A stretch of DNA of 61,210 nucleotides from Streptosporangiaceae bacterium (GTDB lineage Bacteria; Actinomycetota; Actinomycetes; Streptosporangiales; Streptosporangiaceae), in contig JAFAZE010000029.1 of the NCBI GenBank assembly GCA_019239975.1, positions 1 through 61,210 on the forward strand. Direction: 5' to 3'. Positions 33,529 to 42,236 of this stretch are shown piece after piece; positions within the stretch are counted from its first letter, which is position 1, and each line of letters begins with the position of its first letter. The notes beneath the pieces were generated by a model. It saw nothing but the letters and a program-made list of their open reading frames with translations, ran no database searches and was not told where the DNA came from. Position numbers and translations under genes: made by a program.

Positions 33529-34128
33529 GTGGGCATCATCTCTCGCGGCTTTTCAGGGCGGCGGCGCGACGGCGGCGAGAAACTGCCGCCCGGCCAGTAC
33601 CTGGTGACCGACTTCCCGGTGCTGTCGGCGGGGCCGACCCCGAAGGTGAGCACCGGCACGTGGCAGTTCACCCTGAAGACCGAAAAGGGCCAGACCCGGA
33701 GCTGGGACTGGGCGGCGTTCACCGCGCTGCCCAGCGAGCAGATCACCACCGACATCCACTGCGTGACCAAGTGGTCCAAGCTCGGCACCATGTGGAAGGG
33801 CGTGGCGATCGACACCCTGCTGGACGGCGTGGACACCGGCGCGAGCTACACGATGGCGCGCTCGTACGGCGGTTACACCACGAACGTGCCGCTCGCCGAC
33901 CTGCGGGCCGGCAAGGCGTGGATCGCCTACGAGTTCGGCGGGAAGCCGCTGCACCCGGAGCACGGCGGCCCCGCCAGGCTGCTGGTGCCGCACCTGTACT
34001 TCTGGAAGTCCGCGAAGTGGGTGACGGGCATCGACCTGATGGAGAGGGACGAGCCGGGATTCTGGGAACAGCTCGGCTACCACAACTACGGTGACCCGTG
34101 GCGCGAGCAGCGGTACTGGGGCGACTGA
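33529..34128 (+). CDS. Sulfite-oxidase-like molybdopterin oxidoreductase
   Basis: A protein of 199 residues of the short, cytosolic sulfite-oxidase-like family. The molybdenum-ligating Cys78 is in TTDIHCVTKWSK. ARSYGGYTTNVPLADLR and HGGPARLLVPHLYFWKSAKW are the cofactor-binding segments, and GYHNYGDPWREQRYWGD ends the protein as in the family. There is no Tat signal. GTG 33529 follows AAGGAGGGG. The next gene, a ferredoxin reductase, overlaps by 31 bp and probably supplies electrons. The natural substrate is unknown; sulfoxide reduction or sulfite oxidation are candidates. Confidence 0.9.
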   Translation: MGIISRGFSGRRRDGGEKLPPGQYLVTDFPVLSAGPTPKVSTGTWQFTLKTEKGQTRSWDWAAFTALPSEQITTDIHCVTKWSKLGTMWKGVAIDTLLDGVDTGASYTMARSYGGYTTNVPLADLRAGKAWIAYEFGGKPLHPEHGGPARLLVPHLYFWKSAKWVTGIDLMERDEPGFWEQLGYHNYGDPWREQRYWGD

Positions 34129-34856
34129 CGTGGCAGGTCGCCACGCTGACGGCGACCCGCGACGAGACCGCGACGGCGAAGACGCTCGTCCTCGACGTCC
34201 CCGGCTGGCCCGGTCACCTGGCGGGCCAGCACGTCGACGTCAGGCTGACCGCGCCCGACGGCTACACCGCCGAGCGGTCGTACTCTATCGCCTCGCCCCC
34301 GGACGGTGACCGCCTCGAGCTGACCGTGCAGCGCATCGCGGACGGCGAGGTCTCGCCCTACCTGACCGAAACCCTGGAGGCCGGCGACCAGCTCGAGCTG
34401 CGCGGCCCGATCGGCGGCTGGTTCGTCTGGGATCCCGACTCGGCCGCGCCGGTGCTGCTGGTGGCCGGCGGCAGCGGCGTCGTCCCGCTGATGTCCATGA
34501 TCCGCGCCCGCGCCCGCGCCGGTTCCGGGAACAAGGTCCCGTTCCGGCTGATCTACTCGGTTCGCACTCCCGCCGACGCGCTGTACGCCGATGAGCTGAC
34601 CAAACGGGCGCGGGATGATTCCCTCGGCCTCAGCTACGTCTACACGCGGATGGCGCCCCCCGGCGGCCCCGCGCCCGGCCGCATCAGCGCCACCGTGATC
34701 GCCTCCGCGGGCTGGCCAGCCCGCTCGCCGGAGCCCCCCGCCGTCTTCGTGTGCGGCCCCACCGGCTTCGTCGAGGCCGCCGCCCGCCTCCTGATAGACG
34801 CCGGCCACGCCCCCGCGAGGATCAAGACGGAACGCTTCGGCCCCACCGGCACCTGA
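34098..34856 (+). CDS. Ferredoxin/flavodoxin-NADP reductase family, partner of the Mo-oxidoreductase
   Basis: A protein of 252 residues with a FAD-binding beta barrel (GQHVDVRL, AERSYSIASPP with the R-x-Y-S signature) and an NAD(P)H domain (LLVAGGSGVVPLMSMIR, VCGPTGFVEAAARLL). No iron-sulfur motif is present. The start at GTG 34098 lies inside the 3' end of the sulfite-oxidase-like gene, a 31-bp overlap; the LGRLTWQVATLTA opening is typical of this pair. It should deliver electrons between NAD(P)H and the molybdoprotein. Its last codons, Gly-Thr-stop (GGCACCTGA), are the first unit of the downstream repeat array. Confidence 0.88.
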   Translation: MARAAVLGRLTWQVATLTATRDETATAKTLVLDVPGWPGHLAGQHVDVRLTAPDGYTAERSYSIASPPDGDRLELTVQRIADGEVSPYLTETLEAGDQLELRGPIGGWFVWDPDSAAPVLLVAGGSGVVPLMSMIRARARAGSGNKVPFRLIYSVRTPADALYADELTKRARDDSLGLSYVYTRMAPPGGPAPGRISATVIASAGWPARSPEPPAVFVCGPTGFVEAAARLLIDAGHAPARIKTERFGPTGT

Positions 34857-35015
34857 CCTCACCCGGTCGGCACCTGACCTCACCCGGCGGGCACCTGCCC
34901 CCCGCGGGCACCTGACCTCACCCAGCCGGCACCTGCCTCCCCGCGGGCACCTGACCTCACCCCCGCCCGGCACCTGACCTCACCTCGCCGGCACCTGACC
35001 TCACCCCCCGCGGCC
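34848..35015. repeat. Eight-copy GGCACCTGACCTCACC repeat array
   Basis: Copies of CACCTGACCTCACCC with variable GC linkers (about 17-24 bp) run from the stop codon of the ferredoxin reductase gene to 35015; two copies are shortened to CACCTGCC. It lies between convergent genes and could be a slippage-prone terminator region. Confidence 0.75.
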
Positions 35016-35042
35016 GTCACGGAAGCCGTAACGGGGAAGCCC

Positions 35043-35849
35043 TCATGGGAAGAGGGTCTCGAGCACGGTGGCTACGCCGTCGTCATCGTTGCCGGGGATC
35101 ACGTGGTCGACGGCGGCCAGCACGTCGCGGTGGGCGTTGGCCATTCCGTAGGAGGTCCCGGCCCAGGCGAGCAACGGAAGGTCGTTCGGCATGTCGCCGA
35201 ACGCGATGACCTCGCCGCGCGCGATGCCGTACTTCCGGGCCAGCGCCGCGACCGCGGACGCCTTGCTGACCTCGGGGGCGACGGCCTCGACGAGGCTCCA
35301 CCCGTTCGAGTGATACGTGTTCACGATCCGGCCGATGGCCGGATGGGCGAGCGCGAGCAGTTCGTCGGCGGTGTGATCGGGGTGCCGTCCGAGAAGCTTG
35401 GCGGCGGCCCTGCCGAACAGCTCCGCGTCGTCAAGGCGCGGGATCTCCGCGAGCCCGTCGTCCCAGACACCGGCCTGGTAGCGGTTGTCCGCGGCCAGGT
35501 CGAAGGCGTTCTCCACGGCGATCCCGATGCCCGGGATGACCTTCCGCAGCAGCCTCGCCGCCTCGGCCAGCGCGTCCGCCGGGATGAGCCGCTCGCCGTT
35601 GATGCGGCCCGTGCGCATGTCGTAGGTCAGCGCGCCGTTGGCGCAGATCGCCACGCCGCGGTTGCCAAAGGCCTCGGCGATGCGCCCCATCAGCCTCGGC
35701 GGCCTGCCCGTGACCAGGACGAACCGTGCCCCGCCGCGTTCGGCGCGGCCGAACGCGGCCAGCGTCCTCGCCGAGATCGTCCCGTCCTCGCGCACAATCG
35801 TCCCGTCCAGATCGGTGGCCACGAGCCGCGGGGAAGTCCGGGGGGTCAT
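35043..35849 (-). CDS. HAD-superfamily (Cof-type) phosphatase
   Basis: A protein of 268 residues. Motif I is LVATDLDGTIV, motif II FVLVTGRPP, motif III Lys in VSKASAVAALARKYGI, and motif IV FGDMPNDLPLL. An alpha/beta C2 cap lies between motifs II and III, as in Cof/YidA-type sugar-phosphate phosphatases. It is likely cytosolic with unknown phosphorylated substrate. It is downstream of and overlapped with the VOC gene (ATGA 35846-35849), so the two are co-translated. Confidence 0.9.
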   Translation of the reverse strand: MTPRTSPRLVATDLDGTIVREDGTISARTLAAFGRAERGGARFVLVTGRPPRLMGRIAEAFGNRGVAICANGALTYDMRTGRINGERLIPADALAEAARLLRKVIPGIGIAVENAFDLAADNRYQAGVWDDGLAEIPRLDDAELFGRAAAKLLGRHPDHTADELLALAHPAIGRIVNTYHSNGWSLVEAVAPEVSKASAVAALARKYGIARGEVIAFGDMPNDLPLLAWAGTSYGMANAHRDVLAAVDHVIPGNDDDGVATVLETLFP

Positions 35850-36226
35850 AACGTCCCGTGGGCCAGGTCGACGATGCAGAAGCGGTTGCCGTCGGGGTCG
35901 GCGAGCACCACGAAGTCCGGGTCGTCCGGGTAACTGTCCCAGTCGACCAGCTCCGCGCCCAGCGACACCAGCCGCTCCGCCTCGGCCGCCTGCTCGGCGG
36001 CATCGGCGACGTGCAGGTCGAAGTGCAGCCGCGGGTGGTCCTGCAGCGGAGTCTGGCTGGTCTGCAGCGCGATCGCCATCCCCGCCGCGCCGCCCGGCGG
36101 CACCAGCACCTTCGCCCACCCGCCGAACCCATCCTCGCGCAGCTCGTAGCCCAGCGCCGCGCCCCAGAACTCCGCCGCCCGCCGCACGTCCGTCACGCCG
36201 AGCGCGACCACCCCAAAGGTCAGCAT
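35846..36226 (-). CDS. VOC family (glyoxalase/bleomycin-resistance fold) protein
   Basis: A protein of 126 residues with the paired beta-alpha-beta-beta-beta modules of the VOC superfamily: VVALGVTDVRRAAEFWGAAL GY in the first half and DHPRLHFDLHVADAAEQAAE in the second, ending FVVLADPDGNRFCIVDL with the usual Asp-Pro-x-Gly-Asn. Candidate metal ligands are His in RLHFDLH. It could be a lyase, dioxygenase or binding protein; the substrate is unknown. It forms a two-gene operon with the HAD phosphatase. Confidence 0.88.
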   Translation of the reverse strand: MLTFGVVALGVTDVRRAAEFWGAALGYELREDGFGGWAKVLVPPGGAAGMAIALQTSQTPLQDHPRLHFDLHVADAAEQAAEAERLVSLGAELVDWDSYPDDPDFVVLADPDGNRFCIVDLAHGTL

Positions 36227-36570
36227 GGATCGATTCTGGCACCCGTCATCGGGACGTTGTTTCCCTTCGCCCTGTCATGATGTTCGCGGACAGCGCGCCC
36301 ACGATACCAACCCGGACAAAACGGACAGCAGTCATGATCGCGGAAACGGCGGGCCGCAGGCGACACCCAGACTTCCGCGATCATGAAGTGTGGTACTAGA
36401 GTCACCAGTGGGGCTGATGTGATCAGCTACGGGCGTGGCTGGCGGTTCTGCGGTGGCGTGATGGTACGGGAGCGGCGCCGATCTCGCGGTTTTGAGGCCG
36501 CGTGATGGTACGGGAGCGGCGGCGAGCTGGCGGCCCGCCGCCCCCGGGACGTCACCGGTTGCCGCAGCGG
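36227..36570. other. Non-coding gap with inverted and direct repeats
   Basis: No gene is seen here. The gap holds 14-bp inverted arms TCATGATCGCGGAA (36332-36345) and TTCCGCGATCATGA (36373-36386), and two copies of a 22-bp direct repeat beginning GCGTGATGGTACGGGAGCGG (36456-36477 and 36500-36521). The dyad core also occurs at 11605. Confidence 0.75.
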
Positions 36571-37524
36571 CTACGGCACCTTGTTCACTGCCTTGTAGAG
36601 CTTGCGGTACCCGGCGATGTCGGTGGGCGCCTCCGTGTTCGGGTGGGTTCCCGCGATCTCGTTCTGGCCGTTCTGCTTGGGGCCGGCAGGCCCGTTGTAC
36701 CAGGCGACGCTGCCCACCGGCAGCCCCGATGCCGCGCGATGGGACAGGAACGACGTGATGTATCCCAGGTACGCGGTGATCTCCGCGGCGGTCGGCATGA
36801 ACTTGCTGGAGGCAGTGTTCCCGATCTCCCAGATGCCTACCGGCAGCCGGCCCGCGAGAGCGGCCAGCGGCTCGAGCGTGTACTTCTTGTTGACGTAGTC
36901 CCCGCAGTAGAAGTCGACCGCGTACCCGTCCACGAGCGCGTGGCCCGGGTCGTACGAGGCCCACTCCTTCGGCCCCTGGTAGCCGGGGGCGTCGAACACC
37001 AGCGGATAGTACGCACGGATCGCCGGGCCGTAATACTGCACGTAGGAGTGGTACTGGGCCGCGGTCATGTCCTTCGGGCCGACCTCCTGCCACAGGCACA
37101 CCTCGGCGGTCAGCCCGGCGCGGTGGAACATCCGCACCGCCTTCGCCAGCTTGTCGCGCTCGGCGCTGGAGTGCTTGATCGCCGGCTTGAAACTAATCAG
37201 CGCCTGGATTCCGCGGTTGATCATGGTCTGGATCCGGGCGTCGATGGACGCCGGGAACTCGCCGAGCTGGTAGTAGACCTTCCAGCAGCGCATCTTCGTG
37301 CCGGTCGTGCGGTTCCAGATGTCCACCGCCTGCGGGTACGTCGTGCCGGGCGGGAACGGGAACAGGTCGAACGTCGCGCCGACGCGTGCCGCCGGGAAAC
37401 TCGCCGGCGGCACGGTTTGCGCCGCGGCGCGCGCCTGGCTTCTGATGATGCCGGCCGCGCCGAGCACCATCCCGCCGCCGAGGACCGCGCGCCTGCTCAA
37501 CTGGCCGGTTGTCTCGCCACCCAT
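36571..37524 (-). CDS. Tat-exported TIM-barrel glycosidase-like protein
   Basis: A protein of 317 residues. The twin-arginine signal SRRAVLGGGMVLGAAG follows ATG 37524, so it is exported folded. The mature part alternates strands and helices like a (beta/alpha)8 barrel: GATFDLFPFPPGTTYPQAVD, ALISFKPAIKH, AEVCLWQEVGPKD, VDGYAVDFYCGD, LPVGIWEIGNTAS and GSVAWYNGP. Glu in LWQEVG and Glu in GIWEIGN are well placed to be the acid/base and nucleophile of a clan GH-A-like enzyme. I cannot name a GH family. It is divergent from the glycerol/dihydroxyacetone operon, with no shared function evident. Confidence 0.7.
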   Translation of the reverse strand: MGGETTGQLSRRAVLGGGMVLGAAGIIRSQARAAAQTVPPASFPAARVGATFDLFPFPPGTTYPQAVDIWNRTTGTKMRCWKVYYQLGEFPASIDARIQTMINRGIQALISFKPAIKHSSAERDKLAKAVRMFHRAGLTAEVCLWQEVGPKDMTAAQYHSYVQYYGPAIRAYYPLVFDAPGYQGPKEWASYDPGHALVDGYAVDFYCGDYVNKKYTLEPLAALAGRLPVGIWEIGNTASSKFMPTAAEITAYLGYITSFLSHRAASGLPVGSVAWYNGPAGPKQNGQNEIAGTHPNTEAPTDIAGYRKLYKAVNKVP

Positions 37525-37725
37525 GGTTCGGTTCCTTTCCGCCTCGGGGCCGCGAACCTGCTGGCACCAGGCCGCGCGTTCGCGGGCCGCTTGTACGGCC
37601 AATGCTGAGGCCCCGCGCTGACAACCGGCCAAGAGCCTCTTTGGAAATAACTGTGGCGGCGCTGTGCGGCAGAAGGGAAGCCCAGGCGGTCCCATGAATC
37701 ATCCCGCTGACCTGCTCGTGAGCTC

Positions 37726-37755
37726 TTGACGCCGGGGCGCGTCCGGTCTTATGTT
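37726..37755 (+). promoter_or_regulatory. Predicted promoter of the facilitator-dha operon
   Basis: TTGACG (37726-37731) and TATGTT (37750-37755) with an 18-bp spacer form a near-consensus housekeeping promoter, a rarity in this window. The inverted-repeat operator lies directly downstream, where it would block initiation or elongation. Confidence 0.6.
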
Positions 37756-37757
37756 GC

Positions 37758-37791
37758 GTGAAACGCTGTTCGGCAATGTCGAACGTGTTTC
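37758..37791 (+). promoter_or_regulatory. IclR-type operator upstream of the dha operon
   Basis: A dyad centres on GTTCGGCAATGTCGAAC (37768-37784), with outer arms TGAAAC and GTTTCA. A related site, GTTCGGTATTGCTGAAA, lies upstream of the iclR gene (43021-43037, reverse strand); 12 of 17 positions match. Confidence 0.65.
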
Positions 37792-37812
37792 AAGCCAAGG
37801 AGGACGAACAGC

Positions 37813-38622
37813 ATGGCAGCACCACCCAGTACCCCGCAGAAACTCCTGGCCGAAGCCCTGGGGACCGCGTTCCTCGTCTACGTCGGCGCCGGCTCGGCCG
37901 CCGCCACCGGCGTGATCGCGGCCAGCACCAAGGTCGGGTTCTCGATGGCCCAGCTCGGGGTCATCTCGTTCGCGTTCATGCTCGTCATCGTCGGCGCCGT
38001 GTACGCGATCGGGCACATCTCCGGCGGCCACATCAACCCGGCGGTCACCGTGTCGCTGGCGGTGTCCGGCAAGTTTTCCTGGCGGGAAGTACCCGGGTAC
38101 ATCGCCGCGCAGGTGACGGGCGCGGTCGCGGGGGCGGCCGCCATCTTCCTCACCCTCGGGCGGCTGGCGGCGGTGACCGCGGGCGGCGGGGTCACCAGCT
38201 ACAACCCGGCGACCATGGGGTTCGGGCGGGCGACGGTGATCGAGGCGATCGGCACGTTCATGCTGGTCTTCGTCATCTTCGGCGTCATCGACCACCGCGC
38301 GGTGCCCGGCTGGGCGCCGATGGCGATCGGCTCGGTCGTCTTCGCGATCATCATCATCCTCGGTCCCGCCACCGGGGCGGCGATCAACCCGGCGCGTTAC
38401 CTTGGAGCTGTGTTCATGCAGGACGCCTTCGGCGGGAAGGTCCTTTGGTCACAGCTGCCTGCCTACCTCATCGGCGAGTTCGCCGGGGGAGTGCTCGGCG
38501 GCCTGGCCTACGTGGGCATCGGCCGCGTCCGCGCCGACGCGGCGATGACCAGCCTCGCCCCGGCCGACGACACCGCCAATCCCGCAGCCAGCCCGAAGAA
38601 GTTCAGCGGAGCGACATCATGA
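37813..38622 (+). CDS. glpF: Glycerol facilitator / aquaporin (MIP family)
   Basis: A protein of 269 residues with six membrane helices and both pore-loop motifs: [14 protein letters not shown] and [14 protein letters not shown]. The Ala-Ala-Thr-Gly-rich helix 1 ([17 protein letters not shown]) and the overall length fit the MIP family. Given the dihydroxyacetone kinase genes behind it, glycerol or dihydroxyacetone entry is the likely role, although water or other solutes cannot be excluded. The last 35 residues are a polar cytosolic tail. The gene starts the operon after a clear promoter and operator, and its stop overlaps dhaK as ATGA. Confidence 0.88.
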   Translation: MAAPPSTPQKLLAEALGTAFLVYVGAGSAAATGVIAASTKVGFSMAQLGVISFAFMLVIVGAVYAIGHISGGHINPAVTVSLAVSGKFSWREVPGYIAAQVTGAVAGAAAIFLTLGRLAAVTAGGGVTSYNPATMGFGRATVIEAIGTFMLVFVIFGVIDHRAVPGWAPMAIGSVVFAIIIILGPATGAAINPARYLGAVFMQDAFGGKVLWSQLPAYLIGEFAGGVLGGLAYVGIGRVRADAAMTSLAPADDTANPAASPKKFSGATS

Positions 38623-39611
38623 AAAAGCTCATCAACAACCCCGATACGGTCGTCACCGACGCGCTCGCGGGCCTCGCGGCCGCTCATCCGTCGCTCGCGG
38701 TGGACGCCGAGAACAAGGTGATCCTGCGGGCAGGAGGCCCGCGGCCCGGCAAGGTCGGCCTGGTATCCGGGGGCGGCTCGGGACACGAGCCGCTGCACGG
38801 CGGCTTCGTCGGCTACGGGATGCTGGACGCCGCCTGCCCGGGCGAGGTCTTCACCTCCCCGGTCCCCGACCAGATGCTGCTGGCCACGAAGGCCGTCAAC
38901 GGCGGCGCCGGCGTGCTGCACATCGTGAAGAACTACACCGGCGACGTGCTCAACTTCCAGATGGCGGCGGAACTGGCCGAGGACGAGGGCATCGACGTGG
39001 TCCCGGTGGTGATCAACGACGACGTGGCGGTGGAGGACTCGCTGTACACCGCGGGCCGCCGCGGCACGGGCGCCACGGTGTTCGCGGAGAAAATCGCCGG
39101 GGCGCTCGCCGAGGAGGGCGCGGACCTGGCGGCGGTCGCCGCCGTGGCCCGCGAGGTGAACGAGCGCAGCCGGTCGTTCGGGGTGGCGCTGAGCCCGTGC
39201 ACGATTCCGGCGGCCGGGAAGCCGACCTTCGAGCTGGCGGATACCGAGGTCGAGCTCGGCATCGGCATCCACGGCGAGCCGGGGCGGACCCGTGCGCCGA
39301 TGGCGCCGGCCAGCGAGCTCGCGGCGGTGGCGCTCGACGCCATTGGCGCCGACCTGCCCGTCGACGGTGACCTGCTCGTAATGGTCAACGGCATGGGCGG
39401 CACGCCGCTGATCGAGCTCTACGCCCTGTTCAGCGAGGTATCGCAGTACGTGCGGGCGCGCGGCGGGCGCATCACCAGGAGCCTGGTGGGGAACTACATC
39501 ACCAGCCTGGAGATGCAGGGCTTCTCGGTCACGGTCTGCCGGCTCTCCGGCGCGCTCGCCAGGCTGTGGGACGCGCCGGTGGAAACGCCCGCCCTGCGGT
39601 GGGGCCGCTAA
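38619..39611 (+). CDS. dhaK: Dihydroxyacetone kinase subunit DhaK
   Basis: A protein of 330 residues. The catalytic residues fall at the positions known from E. coli DhaK: His56 in SGGGSGHEP, Asp109 in [11 protein letters not shown] and the substrate-binding His218 in GIGIHGEPG. The protein has the usual length and no insertions. It holds dihydroxyacetone covalently while DhaL-ADP transfers phosphate, giving dihydroxyacetone phosphate for glycolysis. The ATG overlaps the facilitator stop, so uptake and phosphorylation are co-translated. Confidence 0.95.
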   Translation: MKKLINNPDTVVTDALAGLAAAHPSLAVDAENKVILRAGGPRPGKVGLVSGGGSGHEPLHGGFVGYGMLDAACPGEVFTSPVPDQMLLATKAVNGGAGVLHIVKNYTGDVLNFQMAAELAEDEGIDVVPVVINDDVAVEDSLYTAGRRGTGATVFAEKIAGALAEEGADLAAVAAVAREVNERSRSFGVALSPCTIPAAGKPTFELADTEVELGIGIHGEPGRTRAPMAPASELAAVALDAIGADLPVDGDLLVMVNGMGGTPLIELYALFSEVSQYVRARGGRITRSLVGNYITSLEMQGFSVTVCRLSGALARLWDAPVETPALRWGR

Positions 39612-39632
39612 CTCGTCTACGCGGGAGTTCCC

Positions 39633-40265
39633 ATGGACGCTGAAGTCTTCCGGGCCTGGATCGTGTCGTCAGCACGGACCATCGAGGCCAGCCGCGACCA
39701 CCTGACCCAGCTCGACGCCGCCATCGGTGACGCGGACCACGGCATCAACCTCGCCCGGGGTTTCGCGGCGGTGCTCGGTGCCCAGGAATTCGGCAAAGCG
39801 TCCTCGCCGGGCGCGGTCCTCACGGTCACGGGCAGCACGCTGATCTCCAAGGTCGGCGGCGCTTCCGGGCCGCTGTACGGTGTCGCGTTCCGCCGGGCCG
39901 GCAAGGCGCTCGGCGACGACGCGGACCCCGGCCTGCACGCCCTGTCCGCGGCGCTCGACGCGGCGCTGGCCGGTGTCCAGCAGCTCGGCGCCGCGCGGGA
40001 GGGCGACAAAACGATGGTCGACGCGCTCGCCCCGGCGACCCGCGCGTTCAGCAAGGCGGTAGCGGAGGGGGCGTCGCGGGACGGCGCCCTCGCCGCGCTC
40101 GCGGAAGCCGCCGAGGCGGGGGCGGCGGCGACGATCTCCATGCAGGCGCTGAAGGGCCGTGCGTCGTACCTGGGCCCGCGCAGCGTCGGCCACGAGGACC
40201 CGGGTGCCGCCTCGACAGCCCTCATCCTCGCCGCCCTCCGCGACGCCGCCCGGGCGGCGTCGTGA
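39633..40265 (+). CDS. dhaL: Dihydroxyacetone kinase subunit DhaL
   Basis: A protein of 210 residues, all-helical. LDAAIGDADHGINLARGF carries the Asp residues that hold Mg-ADP, followed by SKVGGASGPLYGVAFRRAG and the nucleotide loop GDKTMVDALAPA. The end, ASYLGPRSVGHEDPGAAS, is the family signature. DhaL keeps ADP bound as a cofactor; DhaM rephosphorylates it and DhaL passes the phosphate to DhaK-bound dihydroxyacetone. It lies 21 bp after dhaK and overlaps the enzyme I gene by 4 bp. Confidence 0.94.
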   Translation: MDAEVFRAWIVSSARTIEASRDHLTQLDAAIGDADHGINLARGFAAVLGAQEFGKASSPGAVLTVTGSTLISKVGGASGPLYGVAFRRAGKALGDDADPGLHALSAALDAALAGVQQLGAAREGDKTMVDALAPATRAFSKAVAEGASRDGALAALAEAAEAGAAATISMQALKGRASYLGPRSVGHEDPGAASTALILAALRDAARAAS

Positions 40266-42232
40266 GCGAGCAGAAGGAGGGAGTGGATACCCGCGCGAAC
40301 CCTCCGCCGCAAGCGGCGGACAGCACGCGCGAAACCGTCCGCTACCACGGTGAGCCGGTGTCCGAGGGCACCGGCGTGGGGAAGGTGTACCACGGCGACC
40401 CGCCGGCCGCCCGCGCGACCGCCACCGGCGGCGCGGCCGCCACGGGCGGCGCGAAGGTCACGGATGGCGCGACCGCCGCCAGCGGCGCTTCCCGCACCGC
40501 GACGGCCGACGACGTGCGCGAGGCCTTCGCCGCGGTGGCCCGTGAGCGCACCGCGCTCGCCGGGCAGCTTCGCGAGCGCGGCCGTGACCGCGACGCGGGC
40601 ATCGTCGAGATCGGCGCGCTGATCGCCGCCGACCCGGCGCTGGCCGGCCCGGCGCTGGACGCCGTCCGCGGCGGAGCCGACGCGGTCGCCGCCGTCCTGG
40701 ACGCGGCCGAGGCCCAGGCCGCGCTGCTCGCGGCGCTGCCCGACCCGGACCTGGCGCAGCGCGCGGATGACGTCCGCCAGGTCGGCAGCGCGGTGGCCGG
40801 CCGGCTGCGCGGGATCGGCGTGGCCCCGCCGCCCGCCGGCCCGTTCATTCTCATCCGCCGCGAGGTGGACCCGGCCGACCTGATCCGGCTGGCGGAGGCG
40901 GGGCTGGCCGGGGCGGTGTCGGTCAGCGGCGGTGCGAGCTCGCACGCGGCCATCATCGCGCGGGGCCTCGGCGTGCCCATGCTGGCCGGAGCCGACCCCG
41001 GGGTGCTGGAGTCCGCGCCGGGGCATCCCGCGATCCTGGACGCCGCGGCGGCCCTGCTCGCCGTCGACCCGCCCGCGCCCGAACTGGCCGCCGCCGAGGC
41101 CTCGAGTTCAAGGCCCGCGCCCGCGACGGCGGTGACGGGCGGGACGGAACCCGGGCACGCGACGGCGGCCGGGACCGCGGGCGATACCTCGGCCGGCCAC
41201 CTGCGCACCGCCGACGGCGAGCAGGTGACGCTGCTGTGCAACGTCGCCTCGGCCCCCGAGACGCGGCTGGGCCTGTCCAACGGCGCGGCGGGGGTTGGGC
41301 TGCTGCGCACCGAGATCCCCTTCACCGGCGCGTCCGGCTGGCCTCCGGAGGCCAGTCACCTGGAGCAGCTCGAACCGGTGCTTGGGCTGCTCGCCGGCAG
41401 GCCGGCGGTCGTCCGGCTGCTCGACTTCTCCGGCGACAAGATCCCCCCGTTCCTCCGGGAGGCGCGGGAGCCAGACGAGCGCGCCGGCGGCCCGGGATCC
41501 GTGGGGCCGTTGGCGCATCTGGCCCCGTCTGACGGGGCCGATGGCGCCGGCGGCCCCGCTCCGCCGCGGAGCGCGGCAGGCGCTGGCGCCAGGACAGGCG
41601 ACGCGCCTGGGGACGGCCCGGCCGGCCTGAAGGCGCTGCTCCGCGCGCCGGGAGCGCTCGCGGCCCAGGTCAGGGCGATTCTGCGGGCGGGCAGCGACAC
41701 CAGGCTGGCCATCCTCGTGCCGATGGTCACGTCGGTGGAGGAGATAACCACCGCCCGTTCGGTAATTAAAAAAGAAGCGGCCGGGATCGGTGCCGCGGTC
41801 CCCGAGCTCGGCATCATGGTGGAGGTCGCCGCCACCGCCGCGGCGGCGGAGATGTTCGCGCCGGCGGCCGACTTCTTCTCGATCGGGACCAACGATCTCA
41901 CCAGCGAGGTCCTCGGCGTCGGCCGCGCCGGGCCGGGGAGCGGGCCCGCGCTGGCAGCCGACCCGCGGGTGCTCGGGCTGATCGCGCACGTGGTGCGGGC
42001 CGCGTCGGACGCCGGGGTGCGGGTCTGCGTCTGCGGCGACGCCGCGGCCGACCCCACGGTGCTGCCGCTGCTGCTCGGCCTCGGCGTGCGGACGCTGAGC
42101 GTGGGCGCGGCGCGGGTGCCGCAGGTCGCGGCGTGGATCGCCGAGACGGACACGGCGGCGGCCGCGTCCCGGGCCAAGGAGATCCTGGACCGCGGCACCG
42201 TCGGGTGGAGGCGTGATGCCCCGGAAGCCTGA
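40262..42232 (+). CDS. ptsI: PTS enzyme I variant in the dihydroxyacetone operon
   Basis: A protein of 656 residues related to phosphoenolpyruvate-protein phosphotransferase. The swivelling domain has the phospho-His228 in SGGASSHAAIIARGLGVP. The PEP-binding barrel shows GLLRTEIPF, VVRLLDFSGDKIPPFL, ILVPMVTSVEEI, FFSIGTNDLTSEVLG and VCVCGDAAADP, with the active-site Cys. Odd points: Ala/Gly/Thr-rich low-complexity stretches at about residues 45-80, 275-315 and 405-450; the conserved NPxLGxRGIR segment is replaced by a short GLKALLRAPGALA; and the usual CGE is CGD. It may be a dedicated EI for HPr/DhaM rather than a general PTS enzyme, or be partly impaired. It converges on iclR. Confidence 0.85.
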   Translation: MSEQKEGVDTRANPPPQAADSTRETVRYHGEPVSEGTGVGKVYHGDPPAARATATGGAAATGGAKVTDGATAASGASRTATADDVREAFAAVARERTALAGQLRERGRDRDAGIVEIGALIAADPALAGPALDAVRGGADAVAAVLDAAEAQAALLAALPDPDLAQRADDVRQVGSAVAGRLRGIGVAPPPAGPFILIRREVDPADLIRLAEAGLAGAVSVSGGASSHAAIIARGLGVPMLAGADPGVLESAPGHPAILDAAAALLAVDPPAPELAAAEASSSRPAPATAVTGGTEPGHATAAGTAGDTSAGHLRTADGEQVTLLCNVASAPETRLGLSNGAAGVGLLRTEIPFTGASGWPPEASHLEQLEPVLGLLAGRPAVVRLLDFSGDKIPPFLREAREPDERAGGPGSVGPLAHLAPSDGADGAGGPAPPRSAAGAGARTGDAPGDGPAGLKALLRAPGALAAQVRAILRAGSDTRLAILVPMVTSVEEITTARSVIKKEAAGIGAAVPELGIMVEVAATAAAAEMFAPAADFFSIGTNDLTSEVLGVGRAGPGSGPALAADPRVLGLIAHVVRAASDAGVRVCVCGDAAADPTVLPLLLGLGVRTLSVGAARVPQVAAWIAETDTAAAASRAKEILDRGTVGWRRDAPEA

Positions 42233-42236
42233 AGCC

